From: Ceratotherium simum simum
Lineage: Eukaryota > Chordata > Mammalia > Perissodactyla > Rhinocerotidae
Assembly (NCBI RefSeq): GCF_000283155.1
Contig: NW_004454195.1
Span: 11,589,916 to 11,653,915, forward strand
DNA: 64,000 nt
Reading direction: 5' to 3'
The translations under genes and the position numbers were made by a program. Positions 33,211 to 44,482 of the stretch are shown here, one piece after another. Numbering within the stretch: the stretch's first letter is position 1; each line of letters opens with the position of its first letter. The notes beneath the pieces are model-generated. The model made no database searches. It saw nothing but the letters and a program-made list of their open reading frames with translations, and was not told the DNA's origin.

Positions 33211-35044
33211 ATGGACTTTAAAGTGACTGAGAGCAAGTAAAGATAAGCCCCACACTCCTGTGCAATTCCTTAGTGCTAATTCATGGCACAGGAGTTCTGG
33301 TGCCTCTGCCTATTCAAAGAGGAGGCTTCAGCTTAGTTAAAATTTGTGAATGTTGCATCCTGAGCATTGATGTCCCCACCATCCCCACATAGAATCCAGA
33401 TGTTGCACTGTCCATTGAGAGGCCAGGTCATTCACGGTCCACATGTAAAAAGCAAGGAACTCTTGGCTCAGCTTGACATTCCAGAATATGGAGGGAATTT
33501 TCTGGAACAGTTTGGCTGGCATGCCTTCTCATCAGGGCAGCTCTATCAGCATACTTTAAGATTCTTTATCAAATGAAGTTATAGATTCTCCAGAGCCAAG
33601 TCGAGAAAGCCAGTTCTTATATATATGTCTTATATAAGTTAGGAAAAAATTGCTGATGGAGGAAAGATCATTTGAGAGGAAATGCAAGGTCTTAACCTTA
33701 GCATATTTAGACTGTTTCTGTGAATTTTGAATAGAAACCACATAGCTTTTCCTGAATGCTTTAGGAAAGCATTCTGTTTAGAACAGAGTTCTGCTCTGGG
33801 GAGAGGGAGTCTTGCTTCCTCAGTGGCAAGAACTGTGAGTCTATACGTAAGTGGTGGAGAGGATGAACTATTGTGTCTGGCTGTCAGGTCTTTATGGACC
33901 ATGAGAACCCAAATCACAGTATTTGATGCTCTAAGCATCCCTCTTTTCTGCTTGCAGTTGGCCTGGGTTGCCCAGGGGATTGAGTATTTGGCTCTCCAAG
34001 GGCAGAAGGATCATTCTGCCACTCTTCATATTCCAGCATTTAAAATTAGCCCCTGCTTTAGAGAGGCCTCTGGCTCTGTGTCTGGAGCCAGAGCTGGAAG
34101 TCAGCAGCTTTAGGAACAGAACATCTCAGGAGGTGCTGCCAGGGCTCCACCCACCCGGTCGCTGGAAGCATGACCCTCGAGGGCCGTTCTGAGAGTCTGT
34201 AAATTCCATGGCAGTTTAGTGGCGTGAGACACTGGCTTTACCTAAATGGCTAAGCTGCATTTTTCTGTATTCTTGGGGGAGTGGAGACGAGGCATTGACT
34301 CGCAGAAGGAGCTGCTGCAAATAACGCGCGAGGAGCAGGGAGATACTCTGCACCTCTTGGCGTTTGTGAGGCAGTCTGAGTGTTGCTGTGGCATTTGGAA
34401 ACCTTAATTTTGTTTTCAGAATTGTTCACAAGATTCCTCTTTGGTGGAAGACCAATACAAGCACCCTTTCCTTGGGGCTAAAATGACAAAAGAGGAAACC
34501 TTTGGCCTGCCACTATTGTTGAGCACTTCCTTCGTGTGGAGGACTCACTGTGCTGTGTGCCTTATGGGGGTGAAGGATGGGCACTTGAGAGAAGAGGCCT
34601 CTAGAGCTTCCCTTTGGACTGGATGAGGGGGCAGCCCTGCAGCCCCTCCCATCACCTGGGAGAAATGACTGATGGGCACTTCTAAAGCAAAAATGTAAAC
34701 TAATGGAAAATACCTGCATACGTGAGCATCCCTGGTATGGGACGGAGCGTAGCCGGAGTCAGGGGTGGCCAATTAGAAAAGTTACTGAAAAAGAGGCTTT
34801 TGAAGGAACCGTTAAAGGCAGCCATTTACTCAGGATCGTCTTCCTTTCCACGCGACATCAGCTTGGTCTCCTGCTTTCCTCCCTGCCCCGGTTCAGGCAC
34901 CATGAGCCCCTCAGGCACACACACCAGAGGCTTGGAAGTCATTCAAGAAGTCCCCCTCCCTCGTCCCCCCCAATCCTACCAATCACCCCAGACTTTACCC
35001 CCTCAATTCCCCACTGCTGCCAGCGCTGCCCCAGTTCAGGCCTT
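33211..35044. other. Intron segment without recognised feature
   Basis: Unique-looking sequence between two repeat blocks; no gene or clear repeat. Confidence 0.4.
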
Positions 35045-35123
35045 CAGCATCATTTTCCCCCCAACTTTTTATTTGGAATTAATTTCAAGCTTACAGAAAA
35101 GTTGCAAGAATAAGAATAGTGCA

Positions 35124-35339
35124 GGGCCGGCTCCGTGGCTTAGCGGTTAAGTGCGCACGCTCTGATGCTGGCGGCCCGGGTTCGGATCCCGGGCGCGCCC
35201 CGAGGCACCACTTCTCCGTCCAACGCGAGGCCGAGTCCCACGTACAGCAACTAGAAGGATGTGAACCTATGACATACAACTATCTACTGGGGCTTTGGGG
35301 GGAAAAAAATGAATAAATAAAATCTTTAAAAAAAAAAAA
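35124..35339 (+). mobile_element. ERE-type SINE, short form with AATAAA tail
   Basis: GGGCCGGCTCCGTGGCTTAG head with A box TGGCTTAGCGG at 35136-35146 and an intact B box GGTTCGGATCC at 35179-35189. The body ends CTACTGGGGCTTTGGGG, then directly AATAAATAAAATCTTT and poly-A, without the two GTTAGCTCAG units. A perfect 12-base target duplication (AAGAATAGTGCA) lies at 35112-35123 and 35340-35351. It looks like one of the youngest copies in the window. Confidence 0.95.
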
Positions 35340-35431
35340 AAGAATAGTGCAAAGAACACCATCTCCCCTTTACCCAGATTCACTACTGTTAACATTTTAT
35401 TCCTTTTGTGCACTTTTGCTCTCTCTCTCCA

Positions 35432-35454
35432 CACACACACACACACACACACAA
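35432..35454 (+). repeat. (CA)n microsatellite
   Basis: An uninterrupted run of about 11 CA units after a CTCTCTCTCTCC tract, inside the antisense L1. Confidence 0.9.
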
Positions 35455-36064
35455 TATCTTTTTTTTTAACCGTTCGAGGATAAATTTTGTACATTACTCT
35501 TAAATACTTCAGTGTGTATTTCCTAAAACCTGGGATGTTCTCAGTAGGGCAAATTTAACCATTGATACGATGCTTTTCTCCAGTCTACCTTCTGTATTCC
35601 AATTTTGCCCGTTAACCCAGTGATATCTTCCACAGCACCCCCTCTGCACCACCTCCAGTCTCGGGTCAGGCCTGCATTTGGTTGTCATGTCTCTAAAGCC
35701 TTTTTTTGTCTTTCATGACATTAACATTTTAGAAGAATATAGTTTCCTCTTCTTTTTTAATAGAATGTCCCTCAGTTTGGGTTTGTCTGGGTTTCCTCAT
35801 AGTTAAATTCAGGTGACGCCTTCTCAGCAGGATCACATCTGGAGACACACGATGCCCACCTGCCCAGCATTGGTGGTGTTAATTTTGATCACTCGGTCAA
35901 GGCATGCCCAATTTCTCCTCTGTCTATTACTGTTTTTTCTGTTGCAACTAATAAGTGATCTGTGGGGAGACTCTTTAAGACTATTTGACTCACCTTCAAA
36001 ATTTCTCCCTAGCTTTAGCCTCCATTCATGGTGTGTACCTCGTCTAGTCTTTATCATGAAGGCT

Positions 36065-36745
36065 GCAAAATGATGATTGTCCAACTCCAGCCTCACCCTA
36101 ATCTTTCATCTGGATCAATGCAACAAACAGCCTCCTAATGGGCCTCCCTGCCTCTATTCTTACCCATCCACCCCAAGTCTATTCAGATATGGTTCTGATT
36201 CCATCACTCCCATGTGTAAATGCTTCTGCTGGCTCCCCCTTACCTCAGGATGAAGTTCAGGCCCTCCTCAACCCTCTGTGCCTCTTCATCTTTGCCTCCT
36301 ACCCTGCTTGCCTTGTCCTCTGTCATCTGGGGGTACTCAGCTTGTGATGTTGCCTCAAATGTGCTCTGTGGTATACCTCTGCTCCCTTTCATTTCTTGAG
36401 TGGAATGCCTTTTCTCTAATGACTTTGACTGGCAAACTCCCATGCACTCTTTAAAACCCAGCTAGGTTTCCCTCCAGGAAACCTCTTTTATACCTTCCCC
36501 TTCTTCAAGGCTAAGGTAAGTTTCTCTGTGCTGGGCTGCCACAGTGACCCGTCCCTGCCTCTGTCATAGCACTTACCACAGTACGCTGAAATTTACTGCT
36601 CTGTACACTCCCACTCTCATCCCCCTCAGAAAACCTGGTTCCTCAGCAGCAACCAGGTCTTATTTACTTTTGGAGTCTCAGAGCCGAGCTCAGTGCCTGA
36701 CACAGAGGAGGCTCTTCACAAATTTGTGTTGTGATAATGAATCTC
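36065..36745 (+). repeat. L2 LINE 3' region
   Basis: AACAGCCTCCTAATGGGCCT, GCTGGCTCCCCCTTACCTCA, GGATGAAGTTCAGGCCCTCC, CATAGCACTTACCACAGTAC and CTCAGTGCCTGACACAGAGG follow L2 order. A relatively long copy. Confidence 0.8.
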
Positions 36746-36789
36746 TAGCATGGAGTCGGAGCATTTCTGAAACACTGGACCAGAGGATG

Positions 36790-36960
36790 CTCTCCTCTTT
36801 CTCTTTTTTACTTTATACATATTTTTATTTAATTTAATTTTTTTTTTAAAAACACTTTATTGAAGTATGATTGACATGTAAAAAGCTACATGTATTTAAT
36901 GTAGAACTCGATGAATTTGGGGATAAGTATATACCTGTAGAAGGATTCTCTTTTTTCAGA
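36790..36960 (-). repeat. L1 3' fragment, antisense
   Basis: AACACTTTATTGAAGTATGA and TTGACATGTAAAAAGCTACA are typical antisense L1M 3'-UTR words. Confidence 0.65.
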
Positions 36961-36982
36961 GCATTTTTAACAGCTGGTGTTC

Positions 36983-37215
36983 CAAGGTGGGGTAGCGGTT
37001 AAGTTCGTGCTCCACTTTGGTGGCCCAGGGTTCGCAGGTTCGGATCCCGGGTGTGGACTGATGTACCGCTTGTCAAGCTATGCTGTGGCAGCGTCCCATA
37101 TAAAGTAGAGGAAGATGGGCGTGGATGTTAGCCCAGGGCCAATCTTCCTCAGCAAAAAGAGAAGGATTGGCAATGGATATTAGCTCAGGGCTAATCTTCC
37201 TTACCAAAAAAAAAA
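36983..37215 (+). mobile_element. ERE-type SINE (AAGTAGAGGAAGATG form)
   Basis: GGGGTAGCGGTTAAGTTCGT, GGTTCGGATCCCGGGTGTGG, TAAAGTAGAGGAAGATGGGC, two GTTAG/ATTAG-CTCAGG units and an A-tail. An 11-base target duplication (AGCTGGTGTTC) lies at 36972-36982 and 37216-37226. The first head bases are diverged or missing. Confidence 0.93.
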
Positions 37216-37270
37216 AGCTGGTGTTCAATAAAGCAGAGCTTGAAAATCTCTGCATCTCTAAGATCCCTTC

Positions 37271-37716
37271 TATTATGGGTTGAATTATGTCCCCCCCGCA
37301 CCCTTACCGCCCAGCCGTAAAAAAGATATGTTGAAGTACTATTTCCAGTACCTCAGAATGTGGCCTTATTTGGAAATAGGGTCTTCAAGTGACGATGAGG
37401 TCTCTTGGTGGGCCCTAATCCAGTATGACTGATGTCCTTATAAAAAGAGGAAATTTGTAGACAGACACGTGCACAAAGAGAACTCCATGTGAAGATGAAG
37501 GCAGAGATTGGGGTGAAGTAGAACAAGCCAAGGAACACCCAAGATTGCCCGCAAACCACCAGAAGCTAAGGGAGAGGCATGGAACAGATTCTCCGTCACG
37601 GCACTCCATATCTTGATCCCTGACTTCTAACCTCCGGAACCGTGAGGCGGCACATTTCTGTTGTCGGAGTCACCCCGCCTGTGGTACTCTGTTATGGCAG
37701 CCTGAGCCGACTAAGA
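37271..37716 (+). mobile_element. MLT1-type (ERVL-MaLR) solo LTR
   Basis: TATTATGGGTTGAATTATGT, CCAGTACCTCAGAATGTGGC, TTGGTGGGCCCTAATCCAGT, GAGAGGCATGGAACAGATTC and GTGGTACTCTGTTATGGCAG follow MaLR LTR order. It is in the opposite orientation to the copy at 29712-30156. Confidence 0.85.
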
Positions 37717-39908
37717 CCCTTCCAACTCGAATCTTTGATCTTTTGTAATGATGGTGAAATAGTGATGTGTTCACTTTAACATTTATGAGGGCATAATGGT
37801 TCCAAAAATAGCCTTTAAACACTCTCTTTCAGATTAGCAAAGTTTTGCCGAAATACACTGACACCTAGTGTGGGTGGGCCTAGAATTTGGAAAGCCATCT
37901 CTGCTTCGGATCCCTAGGAGGTGGGCAGAGAAGGGTCCACGGAGGATAAGGGACATGTTGCGTGCTCAAATGCGCCCTTCCAGCCTCTAAAAGCCGTTTT
38001 CACTGTCAGCAGGATTAGTGGGGTCGTGTCAGCCTTCACCCTCTTTCTTAGCACCCCCATTTCCTTGCAAGGTTTCCCTTGCTATAACTGGCTGCCACCT
38101 GCATGGTTGTGTTTGGGGAGTAGAATCAGCCCACACATGTTATTCTCTGCCAATCTCGGGGGAGGGGTTGTCTGCTGACAGTGCTTGCGAGTGTCACTCT
38201 GGGATTAGCAGGTGGCCACGGCAGGCCTGGTTTGACTCTTGGCCGGCACCCAGACTCGCCTGGCTTCACCGTCCTCTCCTGGGGCTACACGCCCAGGCTC
38301 TTCCTGGGCTGAGTGGCTTTTCCAGAAGGCTGGTCCTCCCCACACTGTAGCCTCCAGTTTAGAGATCAGGGCCACCAGATGATATCACTAATCACCCCAC
38401 CAGTGGTCCCCAGAGTTCTAACAAATAAAGGTCTCTATTTTGATCCGTTAGCCTCATTCTCCCGGGATGCCCAGGAGTGCAGGTTTTTAGAATTCAATTT
38501 TGGGAGTAAGTACACAGGTAAATAGACCTGTGTTTGGGGATTTTAAAGGTGATTCGAAATAAATTCCATTTAATGATATGGATATTTCAAAAACCTGTCC
38601 CCTGTCGTGTTCTAGTCCCCAGAGCAGTGACTTTGTTAACTCTCGGTTCCTGGCCTCGTTAGGATGTTAGGAATGGGGCTGTGCTTGTCAGCAAAGTGAA
38701 CAAAGTGGTAGGTCCAAACTGCAGCCTGGAGGCTCTGTGGTCCTCTCTCTCTGCTTGTCTTTTTTGGTCCCTATCAGCATCACTTTCCCCTTCTGCGGTT
38801 GAACAAACAGATATTCTTCAACCTTCCCTCTGCTTCTAATCAAGGCTGCCGCACCTGGCTGGCTCCTTGGCTCACACCCTATTAAGAGATCAGAACTGCA
38901 CTGTTCGCTTCTGTCCAGCCCAAGAGGCTTAGGACAGCTGGTGTTGGATGTATGGACTGTGCTACCCAGCAGGACAGACCGTATCACACGTGGCCTGAGG
39001 CTACCGGCCTCTTAAAGATTAGACCTGCACTTTATCGTGTCTGTGCATCCTGTAAGCTGCAGCACTAAGAGAGCTTCTTATAGAGTACATCTCTCGATTC
39101 TGCAGGAATAAGGGAGAAATACTACCTTTTGTTTGAAAGCAACCTTGTTAGAAAGAACAGTGATGCCAGTCCTGGCAGTTGTTCCCTCTGGTTCCTTGGT
39201 GGAAGGAATCTTGTCTCCACTTCAGAACTGCGGCTTTGAGAGGAAAGAAGCCAGGCATCGCCAGAGGACAAGATCTGTTTGCCTTTGGCTCTGGGAAATG
39301 TGAAACAAGAGCTTGTTTTCCTAAAGCGTTTGAGTCCTATGGCTCTTCTGACAGGGAATAGGTGGGATTGGATCTTGGTCTCCTTAGATTAAGGGCCCAG
39401 TACAAGTGCAGAACATTATTGCTGTGATCCAATAGGAGACTATGGCCACACAGTCTCTAGATCTCTTTGAGATGCATATTAGTTCCTGAATATGCACATA
39501 TGAATATGAGAAGTGGTGCTCCGTGAACATCAGGAAACCTGGCCCTTTATGGAGATGGGAGCTGCGGAGCATCTGCAGGCTTGGAAGGCTGCCAGCCGTC
39601 GCCTTTACCAGAATGCTAACTGCTTCCCTCCTCACTCTTCATCTATGGTACCTTCTGCCGGAGGCTGGACTGTGTCCTTGCCATGGTTAGTCCCCTCCAC
39701 TGTGTGCATAAGCTGGTACGCCACTGTGTTACTGACGATAAATGTGCTGTTATAGGAGGACTGGTGTTTATATTATTAATCAAGTTGTCTTTTGGGGGGG
39801 ATTCACTTAATTAGAGGAGGTTGATTTTTATAGCAGAGCTGTAAAAGGATAAGTTCTTTGCACAAAATTTGAAATTGAGGAGAACTCTAAATTCAAATAT
39901 TTTCTCTC
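37717..39908. other. Intron segment without recognised feature
   Basis: About 2.2 kb of ordinary, mostly unique sequence; no gene or clear repeat. Confidence 0.4.
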
Positions 39909-40144
39909 GGGGGCTGGCGCTGTGGCGTAGTGGTTAAGTGTGCGCGCTCCGCTGCTGGAGGCCCGGGTTCAGATCCCGGGCGCTCACTGATGCGCCGCTT
40001 GTCAGGCCATGCTGTGGCGGCGTCCCATATAAAGTGGAGGAAGATGGGCACAGATGTTAGCCCAGGGCCAGTCTTCCTCAGCAACAAAAGAGGATTGGCG
40101 TGGATGTTAGTTCAGGGCTGATCTTCCTCACAAAAAAAAAAAAA
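39909..40144 (+). mobile_element. ERE-type SINE (AAGTGGAGGAAGATG form)
   Basis: GGGGGCTGGCGCTGTGGCGT, AGTGGTTAAGTGTGCGCGCT, GGTTCAGATCCCGGGCGCTC, TAAAGTGGAGGAAGATGGGC, two GTTAGCCCAGG/GTTAGTTCAGG units and a 13-base A-tail. No convincing target duplication was found. Confidence 0.9.
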
Positions 40145-41504
40145 ATTTCTGTTGGATATGTATCTGTGAGCTATGTCAGTTATGTCTGCTGCATTTCATT
40201 TTAAAGAGATCTGTCGTTTGCAATGATCTCAGATTTGTTGTTTTCCAAGAAGCTTTTCACGAAAAGCCCCACCAGTTCAAAAACAAGGGAAGTCAAAGCC
40301 CGTATGTCTGTGGCGGCAGCATCTGTGTGAGAGGACGAAGGACAGCGATGTCCATGCTGGCACTCATGGACGTGTGGAGTGGTGGGAGTCTCAAAGTCCA
40401 TAAAGAAACGTGAGCCCCGAACCCAGGGTTGCTTGCCTGAGGGCACAGCTAGTTAGAAACAGAAAGGGGCTGTTGGTGAGATGAATCTCCTGGTTTCTCA
40501 GCCTGGTGGTCTCCATGACACCATGGACTTGGCTGGTTCTCCGTGAACAGGGACAAACCATCTGAACCCAGGGACGGGCAGTATTGGCTGTGGGCTATGG
40601 ATGCATCCCCTTTCACCTCCCTGTCCTACGAGCCTACATCAAACATGTTTGTAACCCATTTTGCTCTTTGTTGAGGAGGGTACCCCTGTAGGCACAGAAC
40701 TGCCTTTGCCTCTGTAGAGAGAGCTGGGAGAGGAGAACTTAATGTTAAATGCTTATGATATAATGAAATAATATAATTCCTAACAGATGTGGCTTGTGGA
40801 ATGAGTTGTTTTCAATGGTCTGATTACTTTTAGATTAGTGGTTGAAGTAATCAGTGTAACAGGCTCAAACCCTATTCTTTTAATTCCTGCCCATCTGAAT
40901 ACCCACATGATTGCAGTGGTTCCCGTCTGTCACGTGGAGAGGAACAGTAGGGAGGAGGAGAGAGTAGAGACCCTATCAAAAGCAGGACAGACACACACCG
41001 GGCAGTTTTGGCAAAGCTAAAGCATTAAGAGATAACAACCAAAGCACTTATTTTAAAGTATTTAAAGGGCTCTGTGTTTCTTAAAATGAGCTAGGATGTT
41101 TGGGTAATAACCCAAGTACTGTTTACATTGAAAGCTGTTCTCTGATTTAATAGGAAACATGTCTGGTTTTGATTTCTGAAAACATTTGTTAGCAAAATTA
41201 CTGCCAGGAGACCAAGCCAGTCCTGGAATGGGAGGAAGTCTGAGCACTTGGTTTTCTAGAAATGAGGAGTGCTGCCCAGGGGCAGGGCTCGGAGAGCAGT
41301 CATCTGAAGATTGATTGATTACAGTCCAGGAGGTGGGCATGGTTCACACAGAACTCATGTTAACCCTTAAATTGAAAGACCTGGAACTGCGTGGAAGTCC
41401 TGGGTAGCCTGGAACGGTAGAATTGGTCTAGCTTGGATTTCCTATAGGAATTATTATTGATTGCCAGCACCTAATGTTCGTAATTTCAGCATGGAGGGCA
41501 GTAT
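40145..41504. other. Intron segment without recognised feature
   Basis: Ordinary sequence; possible tiny MIR remnant near 40430 (GCCTGAGGGCACAGCTAGTT). No gene. Confidence 0.4.
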
Positions 41505-41586
41505 AGGTGAGCAGTTAAGATTGCAGGCTCTGGAACTGGAGGGACCTGGGTTCAGATCCTACCTCCTCCACTTACTTGCCTTAGTT

Positions 41587-41766
41587 CAGTGGTTCTCAGT
41601 CTTGACTGCACGTAGAATCGCCCGGGTGGCTCTTAAAACTCTGGATGCTCCGGCTGCATCCTGGAGCAAGTGTATAGGAATCTCTGGGGTGGAGGACAGG
41701 CGTGGATATTTTTTAAAGTAGTCCCTGTCTTCCCGTATAATGGGTAACCGTGTTGAGAACCACTGT
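41587..41766. mobile_element. hAT-type DNA transposon (MER5-like) nested in MIR
   Basis: Starts CAGTGGTTCTCAGTCTTGAC and ends GTTGAGAACCACTG, inverted ends. Internal words AGAATCGCCCGGGTGGCTCT and GGAATCTCTGGGGTGGAGGA fit the MER5 group. Confidence 0.8.
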
Positions 41767-41872
41767 TCAAGTAAGACCATGGAGAAGTTTACTAGTTCAG
41801 TCACTGTATTTCCTTGTCTGTAAAGTGGGGATAACATGTATGGTTCCTGTGCAGAGAAAAAGAGATAATGCA

Positions 41873-42116
41873 GGCTGGCCCAGTGGTGTAGTGGTTAAGT
41901 TCATGCACTCCTCTTCAGTGGCCCAGGGTTCACAGGTTCGGATCCCCGGCGTGGACCAATGCACCACTTATCAGGCCATGCTGTGGCAGTGTCCCACATA
42001 CATGATAGAGGAAGATGGGCACAGATGTTAGCTCAGAGACAATCTTCCTCAGCAAAAAAGAGGAAGATTGGCAACAGATGTTAGCTTAGGGCCAATGCTC
42101 CTCACCAAAAAAAAAA
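41873..42116 (+). mobile_element. ERE-type SINE nested in MIR
   Basis: GGCTGGCCCAGTGGTGTAGT, GGTTCACAGGTTCGGATCCC, ATAGAGGAAGATGGGCACAG, two GTTAGCTCAG/GTTAGCTTAG units and an A-tail. A 10-base target duplication (AGATAATGCA) lies at 41863-41872 and 42117-42126, inside the MIR. Confidence 0.93.
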
Positions 42117-42178
42117 AGATAATGCATACCAGGTGCTTGGTCCAGGGCCCAGCACATAGGAAGCACTCAATAAATGAC

Positions 42179-43004
42179 CATCTATGTCACCAGCTCAGCT
42201 TCTCTACATGCAAACACAACTCCTGAGATGTACATGGGATTGTTCTCATGTCCATGAAGGAAGGCTCTGGATGACAGTTCTTGCATGTATTTGAGATAGA
42301 GAGACTGGCGGCCTCTAAGCCTGCAGGGGTGTGGAGCTTCAGAGGCCTTCCTGGGGTAGGCCTGCACAGGCAGCCAGGCTGCTGTTGTCTGACTTCCTCG
42401 GCCCCGCAGACACCCCCACAACCACTCGAAATCACAGAAAAGCGTGATCTTCTTTTATTTTCAATTATTTGTTCTCTGATCCTCCCTCTCCTCTGCCTAG
42501 GCATTGTGATAGATGCTAAAAAATCCATCCTATTATAGTGTTTGACAAGGGGCAGTCTCCAGAAAATCAAATATGAGGAAAGTTTGGGTCATTCTCTCAT
42601 CTTCTACCCAGTACCTCTGGAACAGTTCATTCCCAAGTCCTGCGATTGCAGGGACAGATGTCTCTAGAAGTCAAGAACACAGCTGGCTTCTGTGTCTGTG
42701 ATTCTGTTCTCATTCACTGGTAAAATTATGTCTACTTATGGAATATTAATCTATGTCTGTATCAGGTCCATAAATATCAATTATAAAAAGTTAATACATT
42801 GTGTCTGGATTAACAATTCTGTTCTCAGAATATTACCAGCTACTCCCTTCACCTTAGTACCAGCTCTGACACAGGTGCACTGGTTGGTTCAGGGGGGTTT
42901 ACTGACACCTGCGTGGAGCCAGATGTTCGCCACCGTGCTGGGGCGTCGATGGGACACTGCAATGCTGAGGGCTCACTTCTGGAGTGAAATAGTTTCCAGC
43001 ACCA
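42179..43004. other. Intron segment without recognised feature
   Basis: Open frames at 42187-42570 and 42692-43063 have no recognisable product. No clear repeat. Confidence 0.4.
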
Positions 43005-43205
43005 CAGTGAGGCTGTGGAGAGTGTGGACTTCAGACCTCGGAAGGTCTGGGTTAGGATCCTAGGGCAGTACTTGGCCACTGAGCCTCAGTATCTTCATCT
43101 GGAAAATGGTGACAGTATTTTGTAGGATGGTGGGTGATAAAGATTATAAATAATATAAATAATATATATGTCAGGTCCATAATAAGTGCTCAGTAGTGTA
43201 GATTA
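43005..43205 (+). repeat. MIR SINE
   Basis: GTGGACTTCAGACCTCGGAA, TGAGCCTCAGTATCTTCATC, TGGAAAATGGTGACAGTATT and ATAATAAGTGCTCAGTAGTG follow MIR order. Confidence 0.75.
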
Positions 43206-43320
43206 ATATATTATGTTGTATATATTTCATATATAATATTATATAATTAATATTAATATATTACTAGTTAGGTATCAAATTGTTCATGTTTTTAAATTTA
43301 AATTTATTTTTTTCTATTCA
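43206..43320. repeat. AT-rich low-complexity tract
   Basis: Dominated by TATA, ATTA and TTTAAATTT words; no coding potential. Confidence 0.7.
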
Positions 43321-43493
43321 TTTTTGAGAAGGTGTGCTTTTATATTCATAGGTGGCACTGAATTTTCTCTGAGGCTTGGGAACTGGTCTCAGTGGTTACA
43401 AGATATAGTAAAAGTCTGTGTACGATTGCAAGTGGTTTTTCCATAAAGAAGGTAGTTGCATCCTCAGGTCCTCAACAGTTTCATCATCCTTGC

Positions 43494-44074
43494 CTTGAGT
43501 CTGGGGAAGAAAAGGCACCCTCACCCTTCCTTCATTTAACAAACATCTACTACATCTGTGCTGGGATTAACTTTCTTCTCTGCTCCTTCTTATGTAAACA
43601 CTAAGTGCGCAGTTTCTTTATTCTAGGTTTTACTGGAACAGGCACAACTGTGCACGGGGGTGGGAGTGAGGGAGTGTCCAGTGCTGGGATCATTAGTACT
43701 GGATCCACAGACGCACTTTGGGAGGGAAGTAGAGGCTCAACTCACCGCAGGCCCTTTGAGGCTCCCTGAGTTCTCTATGCATAGACTGCAAACCCCTTTA
43801 TCACGTCACGTGGTCATTTGGCATTTACGTGTCTCCTCCACTAAGCTAAATAAATGGAACGACATGTGGGAAGCACCCACGGAATGCTCAGCACGTGGTT
43901 TGCGTTCTCTCTCTCTCTCTCCTCGTGTACGTCTATTTTTATTTCCTTCCTCCTCCCGCTATGCGCTCCCTCCCCATCTTATGCATCTGTAACCCCAGTG
44001 CCCAGCCCAGCACAGATGTAATAGATGTTTGTTGAACGAGGGAGTGAGGGTGCCTTTTCTTCCCCAGACTCAAG
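43494..44074. repeat. Inverted duplication with about 72-base arms
   Basis: The left arm 43494-43565 begins CTTGAGTCTGGGGAAGAAAA and ends CTACATCTGTGCTGGG. The right arm 44006-44074 is its reverse complement (CCCAGCACAGATGTAATAGA to TTCCCCAGACTCAAG). The arms differ by a handful of bases and one 3-base gap, roughly 90 percent identity by eye. The spacer is about 440 bases. The homology stops at both edges of the arms. The inner half of each arm resembles an antisense L2 3' end, but the outer half (GGGGAAGAAAAGGCACCCTC) does not. Confidence 0.85.
43906..43922 (+). repeat. (CT)n microsatellite
   Basis: About eight CT units within the spacer of the inverted duplication. Confidence 0.8.
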
Positions 44075-44296
44075 CGCGTGGTAATGTGCTCCTCTCCGGT
44101 ATCTGGTGTGCAGCAACGTGCCGACAGACATAAGCAGTGACTGCCAAAAGTCATGATCAGCATTTTGGCCCCTGGTATATTCACTGCTGCACATCCGTCT
44201 GTTACATGATAGCTAGAGGGTTTGTCTGTCTTTTTAAATGAGCTGATTGAGAGAGATTTGGACTAAAGGGGCCTCTGTACTTTAAAAACCATTACA

Positions 44297-44482
44297 GCTG
44301 CTCTGTCCAGTACAGTAGACACCAGCCACATGTGACTATTTACATCTAAATTAATTAAAAGAAAATCAAATGAAAAATTCAGTTCCTCGGTTGCACTAGC
44401 CACATTTCAAGTGGCTCTTATATTGGACGGCACAGAGAACAATGCCATCATTGCAGAAAGTTCTGTTGGACAGTGCTGCAAT
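44297..44482. mobile_element. hAT-type MITE, copy 3
   Basis: GCTCTGTCCAGTACAGTAGA, CCACATGTGACTATTTACAT, GCACTAGCCACATTTCAAGT, TTGCAGAAAGTTCTGTTGGA and CAGTGCTG. Same family and orientation as 15177-15380. Confidence 0.75.

Larger units (their letters stand above)
35045..36050 (-). repeat. Ancient L1 3' region, antisense, split by an ERE
   Basis: TTTGGAATTAATTTCAAGCT, TACAGAAAAGTTGCAAGAAT and, after the SINE, TTTACCCAGATTCACTACTG, ATACTTCAGTGTGTATTTCC, TTGGTTGTCATGTCTCTAAA, CCCTCAGTTTGGGTTTGTCT and TAACTCTAAG-free but collinear following sequence. The whole matches the plus-strand view of an antisense L1M 3' region. Confidence 0.8.
41505..42178 (+). repeat. MIR SINE split by a MER5-like hAT and an ERE
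   Basis: MIR head: GGCTCTGGAACTGGAGGGAC and GGGTTCAGATCCTACCTCCT. MIR middle (41767-41872): TATTTCCTTGTCTGTAAAGT and GGGGATAACATGTATGGTTC. MIR end (42127-42178): GCACATAGGAAGCACTCAAT and AAATG. The three pieces are collinear and restore one MIR once the two insertions are removed. Confidence 0.85.

Noticed and set aside
35124..35200. tRNA gene-like sequence with A and B boxes
   Set aside because: It is the head of a SINE, without a foldable complete tRNA. The same applies to the other 12 ERE copies.
43494..44074. CRISPR-like or phage attachment structure at the inverted repeat
   Set aside because: There is one inverted pair with no regular spacing or direct repeats, and the context is a vertebrate intron.
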